Shown: positions 1 through 5,565 of the stretch, piece after piece | Layout: each line of letters begins with the position of its first letter | How positions within the stretch are numbered: the stretch's first letter is position 1 | NCBI GenBank assembly: GCA_018065815.1 | Contig: JAGHSP010000242.1 | Span: 1-5,570 of the forward strand | DNA length: 5,570 nucleotides | Direction of reading: 5' to 3' | DNA from: Candidatus Sodaliphilus limicaballi | GTDB lineage: Bacteria > Bacteroidota > Bacteroidia > Bacteroidales > Muribaculaceae | Translations under genes and position numbers: made by a program | Notes under the pieces: generated by a model | What the model was told of the DNA's origin: nothing | Databases searched by the model: none | Seen by the model: only the letters and a program-made list of their open reading frames with translations

Positions 1-519
1 GTAGCCGGGAGCGAGTTGTTTCTGAATCTCGGCGTACGCCTTGGCAAGTTCCTTGCCCCACTCGTCACGCTTCCATGTTCTCTCTGCCCAGACAGTTTCT
101 CCATAAAGCCCGATGCGCACTTTCACGATGCCCGACTCAATGATATTTAGCAAGTCTGCTTTATCAACAGGATAGTCATACAGCATCTCATTACGATGAA
201 TGAACACAGCTTTTCCTTCGTTATTGTAGTACATGCTGTCGGTTTCCTGGTTACATAAACGACGCGATGGATGCAACGGAATGACTGTACCGTCACCCAA
301 CTTCAACAAGAGCATCGCATCCTCCGAGCGATACACACGGCCATCATCCCACAAGGTGATATAATATGCCGTGTCGGCCGAAGCATCACAGTTGAGCACT
401 ATGTCATATTCATGACCATCAACTTTTGAATCCACAACTGCTGTTTTGTGAATATGTCTGCCCCATGACGGCAGGGCGAAACAAGCAACCAATAATATAT
501 TAACGAATAACCTACCCAT
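1..519 (-). CDS. Partial exported protein of unknown function (N-terminal 173 codons)
   Basis: Reading on the minus strand from the ATG at 519-517, the frame stays open for 173 codons to the window edge, so the C-terminus is missing. The first 20 residues (MGRLFVNILLVACFALPSWG) look like a signal peptide: one Arg, a hydrophobic core, and a plausible signal peptidase I site after S-W-G. L-V-A-C at residues 10-13 formally fits a lipobox, but the residues after the Cys are hydrophobic, so a lipoprotein is less likely. The mature part is small, polar and rich in aromatic residues (WDDGRVYRSED, LGDGTVIPLHP). It then has a VDKADLLNIIESGIVKVRIG stretch and a charged C-terminal helix. From memory, this pattern resembles small secreted proteins of unknown function in Bacteroidales; no catalytic motif is visible. 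The start is supported by a promoter whose -7 box ends 20 bp upstream. There is no Shine-Dalgarno sequence, as is usual in this phylum. It looks like a host gene and not a tail gene. Confidence 0.8.
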   Translation of the reverse strand, partial: MGRLFVNILLVACFALPSWGRHIHKTAVVDSKVDGHEYDIVLNCDASADTAYYITLWDDGRVYRSEDAMLLLKLGDGTVIPLHPSRRLCNQETDSMYYNNEGKAVFIHRNEMLYDYPVDKADLLNIIESGIVKVRIGLYGETVWAERTWKRDEWGKELAKAYAEIQKQLAPGY

Positions 520-539
520 AGAAAACGAATTTTATGTTG

Positions 540-571
540 CAAATATAAGTCCTATTTTTGGACTATGCAAA
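540..571 (-). promoter_or_regulatory. Bacteroidetes-type promoter of the exported protein gene
   Basis: On the minus strand TTTG (571-568) is followed after exactly 20 bp by TATATTTG (547-540), a full match to the Bacteroidetes primary sigma consensus TTTG-N19-21-TAnnTTTG. Transcription should begin near 533-534, giving a leader of about 14 nt before the ATG at 519. The spacer carries the perfect palindrome AGTCC-N7-GGACT, which could be an operator. The promoter begins only about 10 bp beyond the T-run of the preceding terminator, so the exported protein gene is probably a transcription unit separate from the tape measure gene. Confidence 0.75.
548..564. repeat. Perfect 5-bp palindrome inside a promoter spacer (candidate operator)
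   Basis: AGTCC at 548-552 and GGACT at 560-564 are exact inverted repeats separated by 7 A/T bases. The site lies wholly between the -33 and -7 boxes of the promoter at 540-571. A small dimeric repressor bound here would block RNA polymerase. Five-base arms can arise by chance in A/T-rich DNA, and no regulator gene is visible nearby. Confidence 0.35.
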
Positions 572-580
572 TTGTATGCC

Positions 581-610
581 AAAAAAATCAGCCTGCTTCA
601 CAGCAAGCTG
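581..610 (-). terminator. Intrinsic terminator with GUGA tetraloop
   Basis: The minus-strand RNA forms a 9-bp stem, CAGCUUGCU pairing with AGCAGGCUG with one U-G wobble. It is closed by a GUGA loop, which fits the stable GNRA tetraloop class. The stem is followed by GA and then seven U residues (587-581). This is a textbook rho-independent terminator. It should end transcripts coming from the tape measure gene, or from the promoter-like site at 664-694, just before the promoter of the exported protein. The stem spans 589-597 and 602-610, with the loop at 598-601. Confidence 0.8.
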
Positions 611-617
611 ACCCATT

Positions 618-641
618 CCGCCACCAAGGGTATTGTGGCGG
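618..641. repeat. Perfect 7-bp inverted repeat, GC-rich hairpin
   Basis: CCGCCAC (618-624) and GTGGCGG (635-641) are exact inverted repeats around a 10-nt loop. The stem is G/C-rich against an A/T-rich surround. No U-run follows on either strand, so it is not a terminator on its own. On the minus strand it lies 7 nt before the terminator hairpin, making a two-stem-loop array. Confidence 0.6.
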
Positions 642-663
642 CACTCTATTTTCTATATTGACA

Positions 664-694
664 CAAAGGTAACACTTATTTTTGAATTACCAAC
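664..694 (-). promoter_or_regulatory. Promoter-like site upstream of the candidate small RNA
   Basis: On the minus strand, TACCTTTG (671-664) matches the TAnnTTTG -7 consensus fully. GTTG (694-691) lies 19 bp upstream and matches the TTTG -33 box at three of four positions. It lies downstream of the tape measure stop codon and points at the two hairpins and the terminator, with no protein gene before the terminator. A chance match in A/T-rich DNA is possible. Confidence 0.4.
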
Positions 695-734
695 AATATA
701 TTTTAGTTTTCAACAATTTATTAACAACTTTGTA

Positions 735-756
735 GGTGGGTGCGGGAGGGAGGAGG
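735..756 (+). other. G-tract block adjoining the tape measure stop codon (possible G-quadruplex)
   Basis: Six G-tracts occur in 22 bases on the plus strand: GG, GGG, GGG, GGG, GG, GG, with loops of one to three bases. Enough tracts exist for a two-tetrad quadruplex, and for a three-tetrad form if one tract is bulged. In the tape measure mRNA, the complementary CCTCCTCCCTCCC run begins directly after the TAG stop codon (759-757). The surround is A/T-rich, so the block stands out sharply. A function is not shown. Confidence 0.4.
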
Positions 757-3700
757 CTATCGCCTGGGATTGTTTTTCATCCGCTGGTAGCGTTGCCATG
801 AGCGGTCGAAACCTCGCTCGCCATCCATCACCATGAACGACTCGATACCGTCGGCAAGGCGGGCGTTGAGCTCGTTGATCGCTGCCGTCTGCTGCTCCAT
901 GGACGCTGCCACCAGCTGCATCGAGCGGTCTTCACGGTCGGCAGTGCGCTGCTGGTTGACTGTCATGTCGCCCAGTATCGCACCCTGGCCGATGGCTCGG
1001 CTCACATCTTCGCTTGTGAGGGAGCCAATCGTGTTGTTGCGCTGCGCCTGGTCTATCAGACGGAGCACCGGCATCAACTCGGGGTTAGCCACTGCCTGGT
1101 GGTTGGCGACAAACTCATTGGCATGCACCACACCCACCTCGCGGCGGTTGTCGCCGTCACGCCCAGTGAAACCGCCCTCATAGTAGCCCATCTGTTGGGT
1201 TTGGTGCGATTTCTTGATAGTCGCAATCTGCAAGGCTCCCGCAGCAAGAGCCATCGAGGCGGCAATGGGAGCAAGGATATAGCCAATCGCCGGAATCTTT
1301 GCCGCGCTGGCATAAGCATTGATTGCACCCATCGCAGTAGATGCCACTGCCTGTGCCATCTCAATGACCATTGCCTGCTTGTCATACTTGGTCTTGATCT
1401 TAGCAATCTCTTTCTGCTTTTCTTCCTCAAGTTTCTTTTGCTTTTTCTCGTTGCCAGCAGCGGCTTTGATTTGAGCATCATAACTCGCCTCGGCCTTTTT
1501 AACCTCAAGGTCGCGGCTCGCGTTGGCATAGTCGGTGTAAGACTTGATACCGGCATTCATCACCGCAAAGGCAGCGGCTGCCATGTCGCCTATAGTCTTC
1601 AACTTCTCGGGCAAGGTAGAACCAAGGTCCTCAAACCCCGCTTTCCATGTCTCGACAAGGTTCGCAACCATGGAACCCCATTCGTCACCCTCGCCCTTGA
1701 CGAGTTCGACGATCTTGCCGTGGTAGCTCTGGATGATCTGCCAGCGGCGGCTCTCATAGTCCTCCTGGCTTATCAGCCCCTGCTTGCGGGCATCCTCGAG
1801 AGCGGCAAGCTGTTTATTGTAAGTATCGGCGGCATCGGTGAAGTCCTGGTTCTTTGCCTTGGTTCCAGTCTTTCCGTTCACCTCGTCACGGTACTTGTCT
1901 TGAATAGCCTTTACCGCTTCCTGGTACTCCTCCTCTTTGAGCAGTTTCTGGTCATAGAGTTCCTTGGCCACTCGCAACTCGGCTTCCATGCGCTCTTTGG
2001 CTCCCCTCTGCGAGTAGATGTACAGCCATGCCGACAGGTCGGTCTCCAACTGCTTGCGCTGGCGCAGTTCCTCCTCACGCTCAGCCTTGGCAAGATTACG
2101 ACGGGCAGTTTCATACTCTTGTGACTCTTTCTTCTGCACCGCCAGCACATTGCGCAGATACTCAATATCAATCTGTGCCAGTTTGTTATCCAACATGCGC
2201 TGGTTCTTATATGCCTCTGTGTTGTTATGGTCGTAGAAATCCATTTGAGCCGCAATCTTGGCTGCATCACGTTCTGCAGCATATCGCTGTTCAAGTAGTT
2301 TGAGATGCTCCTCATCAAACTTCTTGTCTTCCTCGGCTTTTTTCAACCTCAGTTTAGCAAGATCTTCCGATTCCTCGGCATTGAATTTCTTATATACCTT
2401 TTCGGCAGCCTCATAGTATTCTTTAGACGCAGCCTGTTTCCGCTCTAAATATGTAACATAATCAATTTCTCCATTATTATAGGCTTCAAGAGCCACTCTA
2501 TTCTGGTCTTTAAGATTTTTTTCTACAACCTCAATTGCATCCTTGAATTCTTTCTTCTCGAGAGCGGCAGCCAGACGCTTCTGCTTCTCCTCCTCGGCTT
2601 TGCGCTTCTTTTCCTCTGCTTCACGCTTTTTCGCCTCGGCAGCAGCAGCCTTTGCCGCTTTGTCATTAGGAGGAGTGAAGTGAGAGCCACCACCAGTAAT
2701 ATCATCGGCAGACGCAACAGTTGTATCAGATCCTATCAACTCTGACGGCTTAAAGCCTGCCTTTTCAACCAAGCGTTCAAAATTCTTGGTATCTGCAACT
2801 GCTATATCATGGGCTTTTTTAGCTTCATCGCGTATTCGAACCGCAGTACCGACAGAAGTGGCCAATCCACCCACCTGATCCTGTGAAATTCCATATTTAT
2901 TTGCCTCACGCATGGCAGCCTGATCCCAATCAATCTCTACCGTCTCGCCCTTCTCATTCTTAAGCTTCATCTTCACATGGTTGTTCCCACCCGAAGCCTT
3001 GTCAACTTCATCTTGTGCCTTTATCAAATCGAAATTTGCTTTCTCTTCGGCTCGTAGATACTTCTCGTACTCGTCCTTGTAATAAGCCATTCTCATGCGC
3101 CTTTCAAGAGACTCAAGATATTCATCCAGAGCTTTTTTATTTGACACATACAAAGCACCCTCCTGCGAAAGGTATCCATTATAGTCAGGGCAAATCTTGT
3201 TCAAATCATTGATAGCCTTTTGGCGGTCTTCCTTGGAAGCCTGTTCGTCCTCGGCAACTTGTAACAGTTCTCTGATTTTCACTTTCTCATCAACAAGCTG
3301 CTTGCACTGCTCCGATTCTTCCCATGTCAAATGCCGAGTAGCCTCGTCAAGTTCTTCAGTCCTCTTTGTAGCAACCTCAGTGCTCGTGGCAAGACCGATA
3401 ATAGCAGAGGCCAAAGTCCCAACGACGGCAATTATTGCGCCCCATGGAGTTGTAGCCATAGCAGCACTCAATGCACGCTGAGCAGCAGCTGCACGCAAGG
3501 CATTTCCTCGCACGGTATTGTAAGCAACCGAAAGAGCCAAAGCTGATAATCTTGCCGCATTCTTCACAACAATGCCAATTTTATGCACACCATTAACCAT
3601 GCCTTCCCACAAGTACATAGCCTTTAATGCTATAACATCGGCATTAACGGCAACAGTGTAAGCAGTGAGCGTTACAATTAGGGCTGCAATACCCCATTTG

Positions 3701-5187
3701 TATTTATAAACAAACGAAATAACCGATGACAATACATGCATCATGGCACTTGTGCCACTGATTGCGTATTTCATCGCAGGAGCCAACTTCTCGCCCAACT
3801 CTACTGCCATATCGTGGAACCCCTTTTTTGCTTTGTCGAGCTGTGCCTGAACGGTATTGTTCTGAACATCATATTCCTTGGTCACCGACGTTCCCTCCTC
3901 GAACGCTTTGTTGGCTTCAAGTTGCTGCTTCTTGACTTCTTCAACATTGCCTGCAAGAGCAGCGATTACCTGCGAAGCACGAGCACCATCGGTTCCCATG
4001 GCATCAAACACAGGAGCGAGAACGCTGATGTCACCCAGTTCGTGCAATCTGTCAAGCAGCATAAGCAATGCTTCATTGGTATCTTCCTGCAAAACCTTGT
4101 TGAACGCCTGCAAGTCCATGCCAGTTGCCTTAGCAATCTTGGCAGGATCCTGGAACAGTTTCATGATGAGCTGCGACATAGCCGTTGCACTCATTTCAAC
4201 CGCCTGACCCTGCGAATCAAGGACAGCAGCGAAGCCCATAATCTCAGGAATGGTCATATTTGCCTGCTTGCCCACACCCGCAAGACGCTGAGCAAACTGT
4301 GCCAGATAGGGAGCCGATGCAGTACAGTTCTGCGACAACTCGTTGATGACCGAGCCTACAGAGAGAAGCGACTGTTCAACACCGAGACGGTCCTTGTCGC
4401 CGAAAATGTCGGTGAGTTTTGAAAGCGTAAGCGTCGCACCTTCGCCTAGGTCATCGAGAGCCACGTTGATTTGGTTGGCAGCAGTGACGAAACCGAGTAC
4501 ATCTTCCTCGCTCTGCAGACCGAGGCGACCAGCCTCCTGGGCCAACTTGTTGAGGTCTTCACGACTTGTGCGGGTGTCCATCCTTTTGAATGCCTCATTA
4601 AGGCGCTCAACCTCCTCGGCAGTCATGCCGGTAAACTTGCGCACATTGGCCATCTCCGCCTCCATGTCAGCGTATGCCTGCACTGCTTGGCGCGCAGTAA
4701 AAATCAGTCCAGTAAAAGCCGCTGCAGCACTGGCAACGCTCATGCCCCATTCGTTCACCTTGCGATTGATGCGTGACAGCAAACTCTCATGCTCGTGCAG
4801 TTCGGCATCCACGAGCTTGATTTCTGCTTTCACACGCTTGATGGCTTCAACCTGTGCATTCCACGCCTTGGAGCCTCGTTCCATGTGGTCGAGGTCGTTT
4901 TTAAGTTGCCTGAGTGTATTGCGTAATTCCTTTGGCGACGCTTCATTAAGTTTCGCCAAGGCGGCCTGGCATCGAGCCGAAGCCGTGCGTGCATTATCAA
5001 GTTGGCGTGACACCTTGTTGATTTCCTTCTGGATGCGCACAAGACCCTTTTGGTCACCTGTTGCCTCAAACTGTCGTTTCTTGGCAACGAGGTTGTCCAT
5101 TTTGTTTTCCAGCTCTGCGATCTTGCGTCCAGCCGGTTTGTTATTGACGTCGATATTGACCGTCGCTTGTGTAGAAATATCTGACAT
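757..5187 (-). CDS. Phage tail tape measure protein (TP901 / PhageMin_Tail type)
   Basis: This 1476-residue protein should set tail length and fill the lumen of a long-tailed phage or phage-like tail, leaving before DNA passes. Residues 1-145 are coiled coil, including a SPKELRNTLRQLKNDLDHME stretch typical of Bacteroidetes members. After a hydrophobic segment (148-166), residues about 175-415 form the conserved core, starting near MANVRKFTGMTAEEVERLN. Hydrophobic segments lie at about 498-516, 583-600 and 1299-1322; in this family they may insert into the host membrane during DNA entry. Residues 611-830 are a less familiar helical insert. Residues 841-890 are a Lys/Glu/Ala-rich, TolA-like helix, and more coiled coil runs to about 1275. 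The C-terminus has the family signature GGFTG (1338-1342) followed by GVVHANEFV (1352-1360). The frame is intact. The ATG at 5187 sits about 17 bp beyond a matching -7 box. No partner tail gene lies on either side, which is unusual. Family assignment is firm; an active role is inferred. Confidence 0.93.
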   Translation of the reverse strand: MSDISTQATVNIDVNNKPAGRKIAELENKMDNLVAKKRQFEATGDQKGLVRIQKEINKVSRQLDNARTASARCQAALAKLNEASPKELRNTLRQLKNDLDHMERGSKAWNAQVEAIKRVKAEIKLVDAELHEHESLLSRINRKVNEWGMSVASAAAAFTGLIFTARQAVQAYADMEAEMANVRKFTGMTAEEVERLNEAFKRMDTRTSREDLNKLAQEAGRLGLQSEEDVLGFVTAANQINVALDDLGEGATLTLSKLTDIFGDKDRLGVEQSLLSVGSVINELSQNCTASAPYLAQFAQRLAGVGKQANMTIPEIMGFAAVLDSQGQAVEMSATAMSQLIMKLFQDPAKIAKATGMDLQAFNKVLQEDTNEALLMLLDRLHELGDISVLAPVFDAMGTDGARASQVIAALAGNVEEVKKQQLEANKAFEEGTSVTKEYDVQNNTVQAQLDKAKKGFHDMAVELGEKLAPAMKYAISGTSAMMHVLSSVISFVYKYKWGIAALIVTLTAYTVAVNADVIALKAMYLWEGMVNGVHKIGIVVKNAARLSALALSVAYNTVRGNALRAAAAQRALSAAMATTPWGAIIAVVGTLASAIIGLATSTEVATKRTEELDEATRHLTWEESEQCKQLVDEKVKIRELLQVAEDEQASKEDRQKAINDLNKICPDYNGYLSQEGALYVSNKKALDEYLESLERRMRMAYYKDEYEKYLRAEEKANFDLIKAQDEVDKASGGNNHVKMKLKNEKGETVEIDWDQAAMREANKYGISQDQVGGLATSVGTAVRIRDEAKKAHDIAVADTKNFERLVEKAGFKPSELIGSDTTVASADDITGGGSHFTPPNDKAAKAAAAEAKKREAEEKKRKAEEEKQKRLAAALEKKEFKDAIEVVEKNLKDQNRVALEAYNNGEIDYVTYLERKQAASKEYYEAAEKVYKKFNAEESEDLAKLRLKKAEEDKKFDEEHLKLLEQRYAAERDAAKIAAQMDFYDHNNTEAYKNQRMLDNKLAQIDIEYLRNVLAVQKKESQEYETARRNLAKAEREEELRQRKQLETDLSAWLYIYSQRGAKERMEAELRVAKELYDQKLLKEEEYQEAVKAIQDKYRDEVNGKTGTKAKNQDFTDAADTYNKQLAALEDARKQGLISQEDYESRRWQIIQSYHGKIVELVKGEGDEWGSMVANLVETWKAGFEDLGSTLPEKLKTIGDMAAAAFAVMNAGIKSYTDYANASRDLEVKKAEASYDAQIKAAAGNEKKQKKLEEEKQKEIAKIKTKYDKQAMVIEMAQAVASTAMGAINAYASAAKIPAIGYILAPIAASMALAAGALQIATIKKSHQTQQMGYYEGGFTGRDGDNRREVGVVHANEFVANHQAVANPELMPVLRLIDQAQRNNTIGSLTSEDVSRAIGQGAILGDMTVNQQRTADREDRSMQLVAASMEQQTAAINELNARLADGIESFMVMDGERGFDRSWQRYQRMKNNPRR
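1708..1800 (-). repeat. Internal protein repeat copy 3 (residues 1130-1160)
   Basis: This segment encodes LEDARKQGLISQEDYESRRW and the residues after it, ending QSYHGKIV. It shares a helix-turn-helix pattern with residues 1074-1103 and 899-934: a small helix, a Gly or Lys turn, a hydrophobic residue, an acidic residue, Tyr, then a second helix with a Tyr near its end. The likeness is at protein level; the DNA copies are diverged. Confidence 0.5.
1879..1968 (-). repeat. Internal protein repeat copy 2 (residues 1074-1103)
   Basis: This segment encodes AKELYDQKLLKEEEYQEAVK followed by AIQDKYRDEV. It aligns without gaps to copy 3 at the L-(L/I)-x-x-E-(E/D)-Y core and at the later Tyr and Val positions. 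It is separated from copy 3 by a 26-residue polar linker rich in Lys, Thr and Asp. Confidence 0.5.
2386..2493 (-). repeat. Internal protein repeat copy 1 (residues 899-934)
   Basis: This segment encodes ALEAYNNGEIDYVTYLERKQ followed by AASKEYYEAAEKVYKK. It shares the A-x-x-x-G-x-I-x-x-x-x-Y turn pattern with the two later copies but has a longer second helix. It is the least certain of the three. Confidence 0.4.
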
Positions 5188-5203
5188 AATATTTGTTTTT
5201 GAA

Positions 5204-5235
5204 CAAAATTATATAAATGTTGCGGCACATAAAAA
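5204..5235 (-). promoter_or_regulatory. Likely promoter of the tape measure gene
   Basis: On the minus strand TAATTTTG (5211-5204) fully matches the TAnnTTTG -7 consensus. Nineteen to twenty bp upstream lies a T-run (5235-5231) that supplies TTTT, matching three of four bases of the -33 TTTG. Transcription would start near 5198, leaving a leader of about 10 nt before the ATG at 5187. The leader is A/T-rich with no Shine-Dalgarno sequence. If real, the tape measure gene has its own promoter and is not read only from an upstream tail operon. Confidence 0.5.
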
Positions 5236-5290
5236 GACCTCAAAATGTGCAAAACCGCTCTCTTTTCGGCATAGCCCGGAAAGGTTTCAA

Positions 5291-5350
5291 TCGTGGGTCG
5301 TAGTAGCCTCTGAAACAGTGCCGTTGTGCTGATTTAGATACGACCCACGA
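5291..5350. repeat. Perfect 12-bp inverted repeat with 36-nt spacer
   Basis: TCGTGGGTCGTA (5291-5302) is the exact reverse complement of TACGACCCACGA (5339-5350). The 36-nt spacer is not strongly self-complementary. No U-run follows on either strand, so it does not look like a terminator. It could be the basal stem of a structured RNA, a recombination or transposition site, or a protein-binding site. An exact 12-bp pair at this distance is unlikely to arise by chance. Confidence 0.75.
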
Positions 5351-5437
5351 GTGGTAAAAGCGAATCCTTTCGCTACTGATGCGAGCAAAACCCTTAGCAA
5401 ATAGGGTGTTGCGAGCCGCCGATGACCGCATTTTTGC

Positions 5438-5469
5438 GAGGGTGTGTCAAAAGTCACTGGCACGCCCTC
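5438..5469 (+). repeat. 11-bp hairpin, fully paired only as plus-strand RNA
   Basis: GAGGGTGTGTC (5438-5448) pairs with GGCACGCCCTC (5459-5469) across a 10-nt loop. As plus-strand RNA all 11 positions pair, two of them as U-G wobbles. As minus-strand RNA the same two positions become C-A mismatches. This asymmetry hints that the plus strand is the transcribed one. It is followed by AGTTTTGC, a weak U-run, so a poor terminator is possible. Confidence 0.45.
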
Positions 5470-5487
5470 AGTTTTGCTATATATGCA

Positions 5488-5521
5488 ACAAAGCCCCGAC
5501 TTTCCCAAGCCAGGGCTTTGT
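5488..5521. terminator. 9-bp perfect hairpin, possible terminator, overlapping the next promoter
   Basis: ACAAAGCCC (5488-5496) and GGGCTTTGT (5513-5521) are exact inverted repeats across 16 nt. The AAAGCCC/GGGCTTT form resembles bidirectional terminators common in Bacteroidetes, although no long U-run follows on either strand. The right arm also carries the TTTG -33 box of the plus-strand promoter. It could insulate the outgoing gene from transcription entering from the left, or act as a binding site. Confidence 0.45.
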
Positions 5522-5547
5522 CATGTCCTAGATTTTTTGTATCTTTG
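5517..5547 (+). promoter_or_regulatory. Bacteroidetes-type promoter facing out of the window
   Basis: TTTG (5517-5520) and TATCTTTG (5540-5547), separated by 19 bp, match the Bacteroidetes primary promoter consensus at every fixed position. Transcription should start near 5553. The next ATG is at 5566, giving a leader of about 13 nt, the same design as the promoter at 540-571. GGAC-AAAA-GTCT just after the -7 box is a near-palindrome that a regulator could use. Confidence 0.7.
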
Positions 5548-5565
5548 GACAAAAGTCTAATAAGT

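Larger units (their letters stand above)
581..658 (-). ncRNA. Candidate small RNA of about 78 nt
   Basis: A promoter-like site at 664-694 predicts a start near 658, and the terminator at 581-610 gives a defined 3' end. Between them is a perfect 7-bp hairpin, CCGCCAC with GTGGCGG (641-635 and 624-618 on the minus strand), with a 10-nt loop. The loop contains ACCC, complementary to GGGT just 3' of the hairpin, so an H-type pseudoknot is possible. No open frame of useful length fits inside. Alternatively, both hairpins are simply the 3' end of the tape measure mRNA. I do not recognise the family. Confidence 0.35.
5228..5516. other. Structured non-coding block upstream of the tape measure gene
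   Basis: No convincing gene lies in this stretch. It is dense in inverted repeats: a perfect 12-bp pair (5291-5302 and 5339-5350), a 6-bp stem with a TCCT loop (5359-5364 and 5369-5374), ACCCT with AGGGT across 8 nt, CGCA with TGCG across four T residues, an 11-bp G-U-rich stem (5438-5469) and the left part of a 9-bp pair (5488-5521). TGCGAG occurs three times directly (5380, 5410, 5435). From memory only, short conceptual peptides from this kind of sequence recur among hypothetical proteins of Bacteroidales, which would suit a repeated intergenic element or structured RNA. No promoter-like match for either strand was found inside it. Confidence 0.4.

Noticed and set aside
553..560. Plus-strand TATTTTTG, a match to the -7 consensus
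   Set aside because: No TTTG lies 19-21 bp upstream and no credible plus-strand gene follows. It is the opposite strand of the palindrome centre in the minus-strand promoter spacer.
633..836. 67-codon plus-strand open frame across the tape measure 3' end
   Set aside because: It crosses a hairpin, a minus-strand promoter-like site, the G-tract block and the antisense 3' end of a firm gene. Its composition is not protein-like and no matching promoter or leader was seen.
1099..2124. 341-codon open frame on the plus strand
   Set aside because: It lies wholly antisense to the tape measure gene, whose family signature is clear. The predicted protein has no recognisable domain, and its openness follows from the codon use of the sense gene. 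No plus-strand promoter precedes it.
5284..5316. CRISPR-like unit beginning GTTTCA and ending TGAAAC
   Set aside because: Only a single 33-nt copy exists, with no second repeat or regular spacing, and part of it belongs to the 12-bp inverted repeat.
3736..5332. Further plus-strand open frames of 228 and 329 codons (3736-4422 and 4343-5332)
   Set aside because: Both are antisense shadows of the conserved tape measure core. The longer one runs through the tape measure promoter into the structured block, and neither shows family motifs.
5240..5508. Two overlapping minus-strand open frames (5240-5431, 63 codons; 5287-5508, 73 codons)
   Set aside because: They overlap each other in different frames through a series of inverted repeats and have no promoter or plausible domain. 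Similar short peptides may sit in databases, but that would fit a repeated non-coding element being over-annotated.
5188..5565. tRNA or attachment site in the upstream non-coding region
   Set aside because: No cloverleaf, T-loop consensus or CCA end could be fitted, and no direct repeat long enough for an att core was found between the two intergenic regions.
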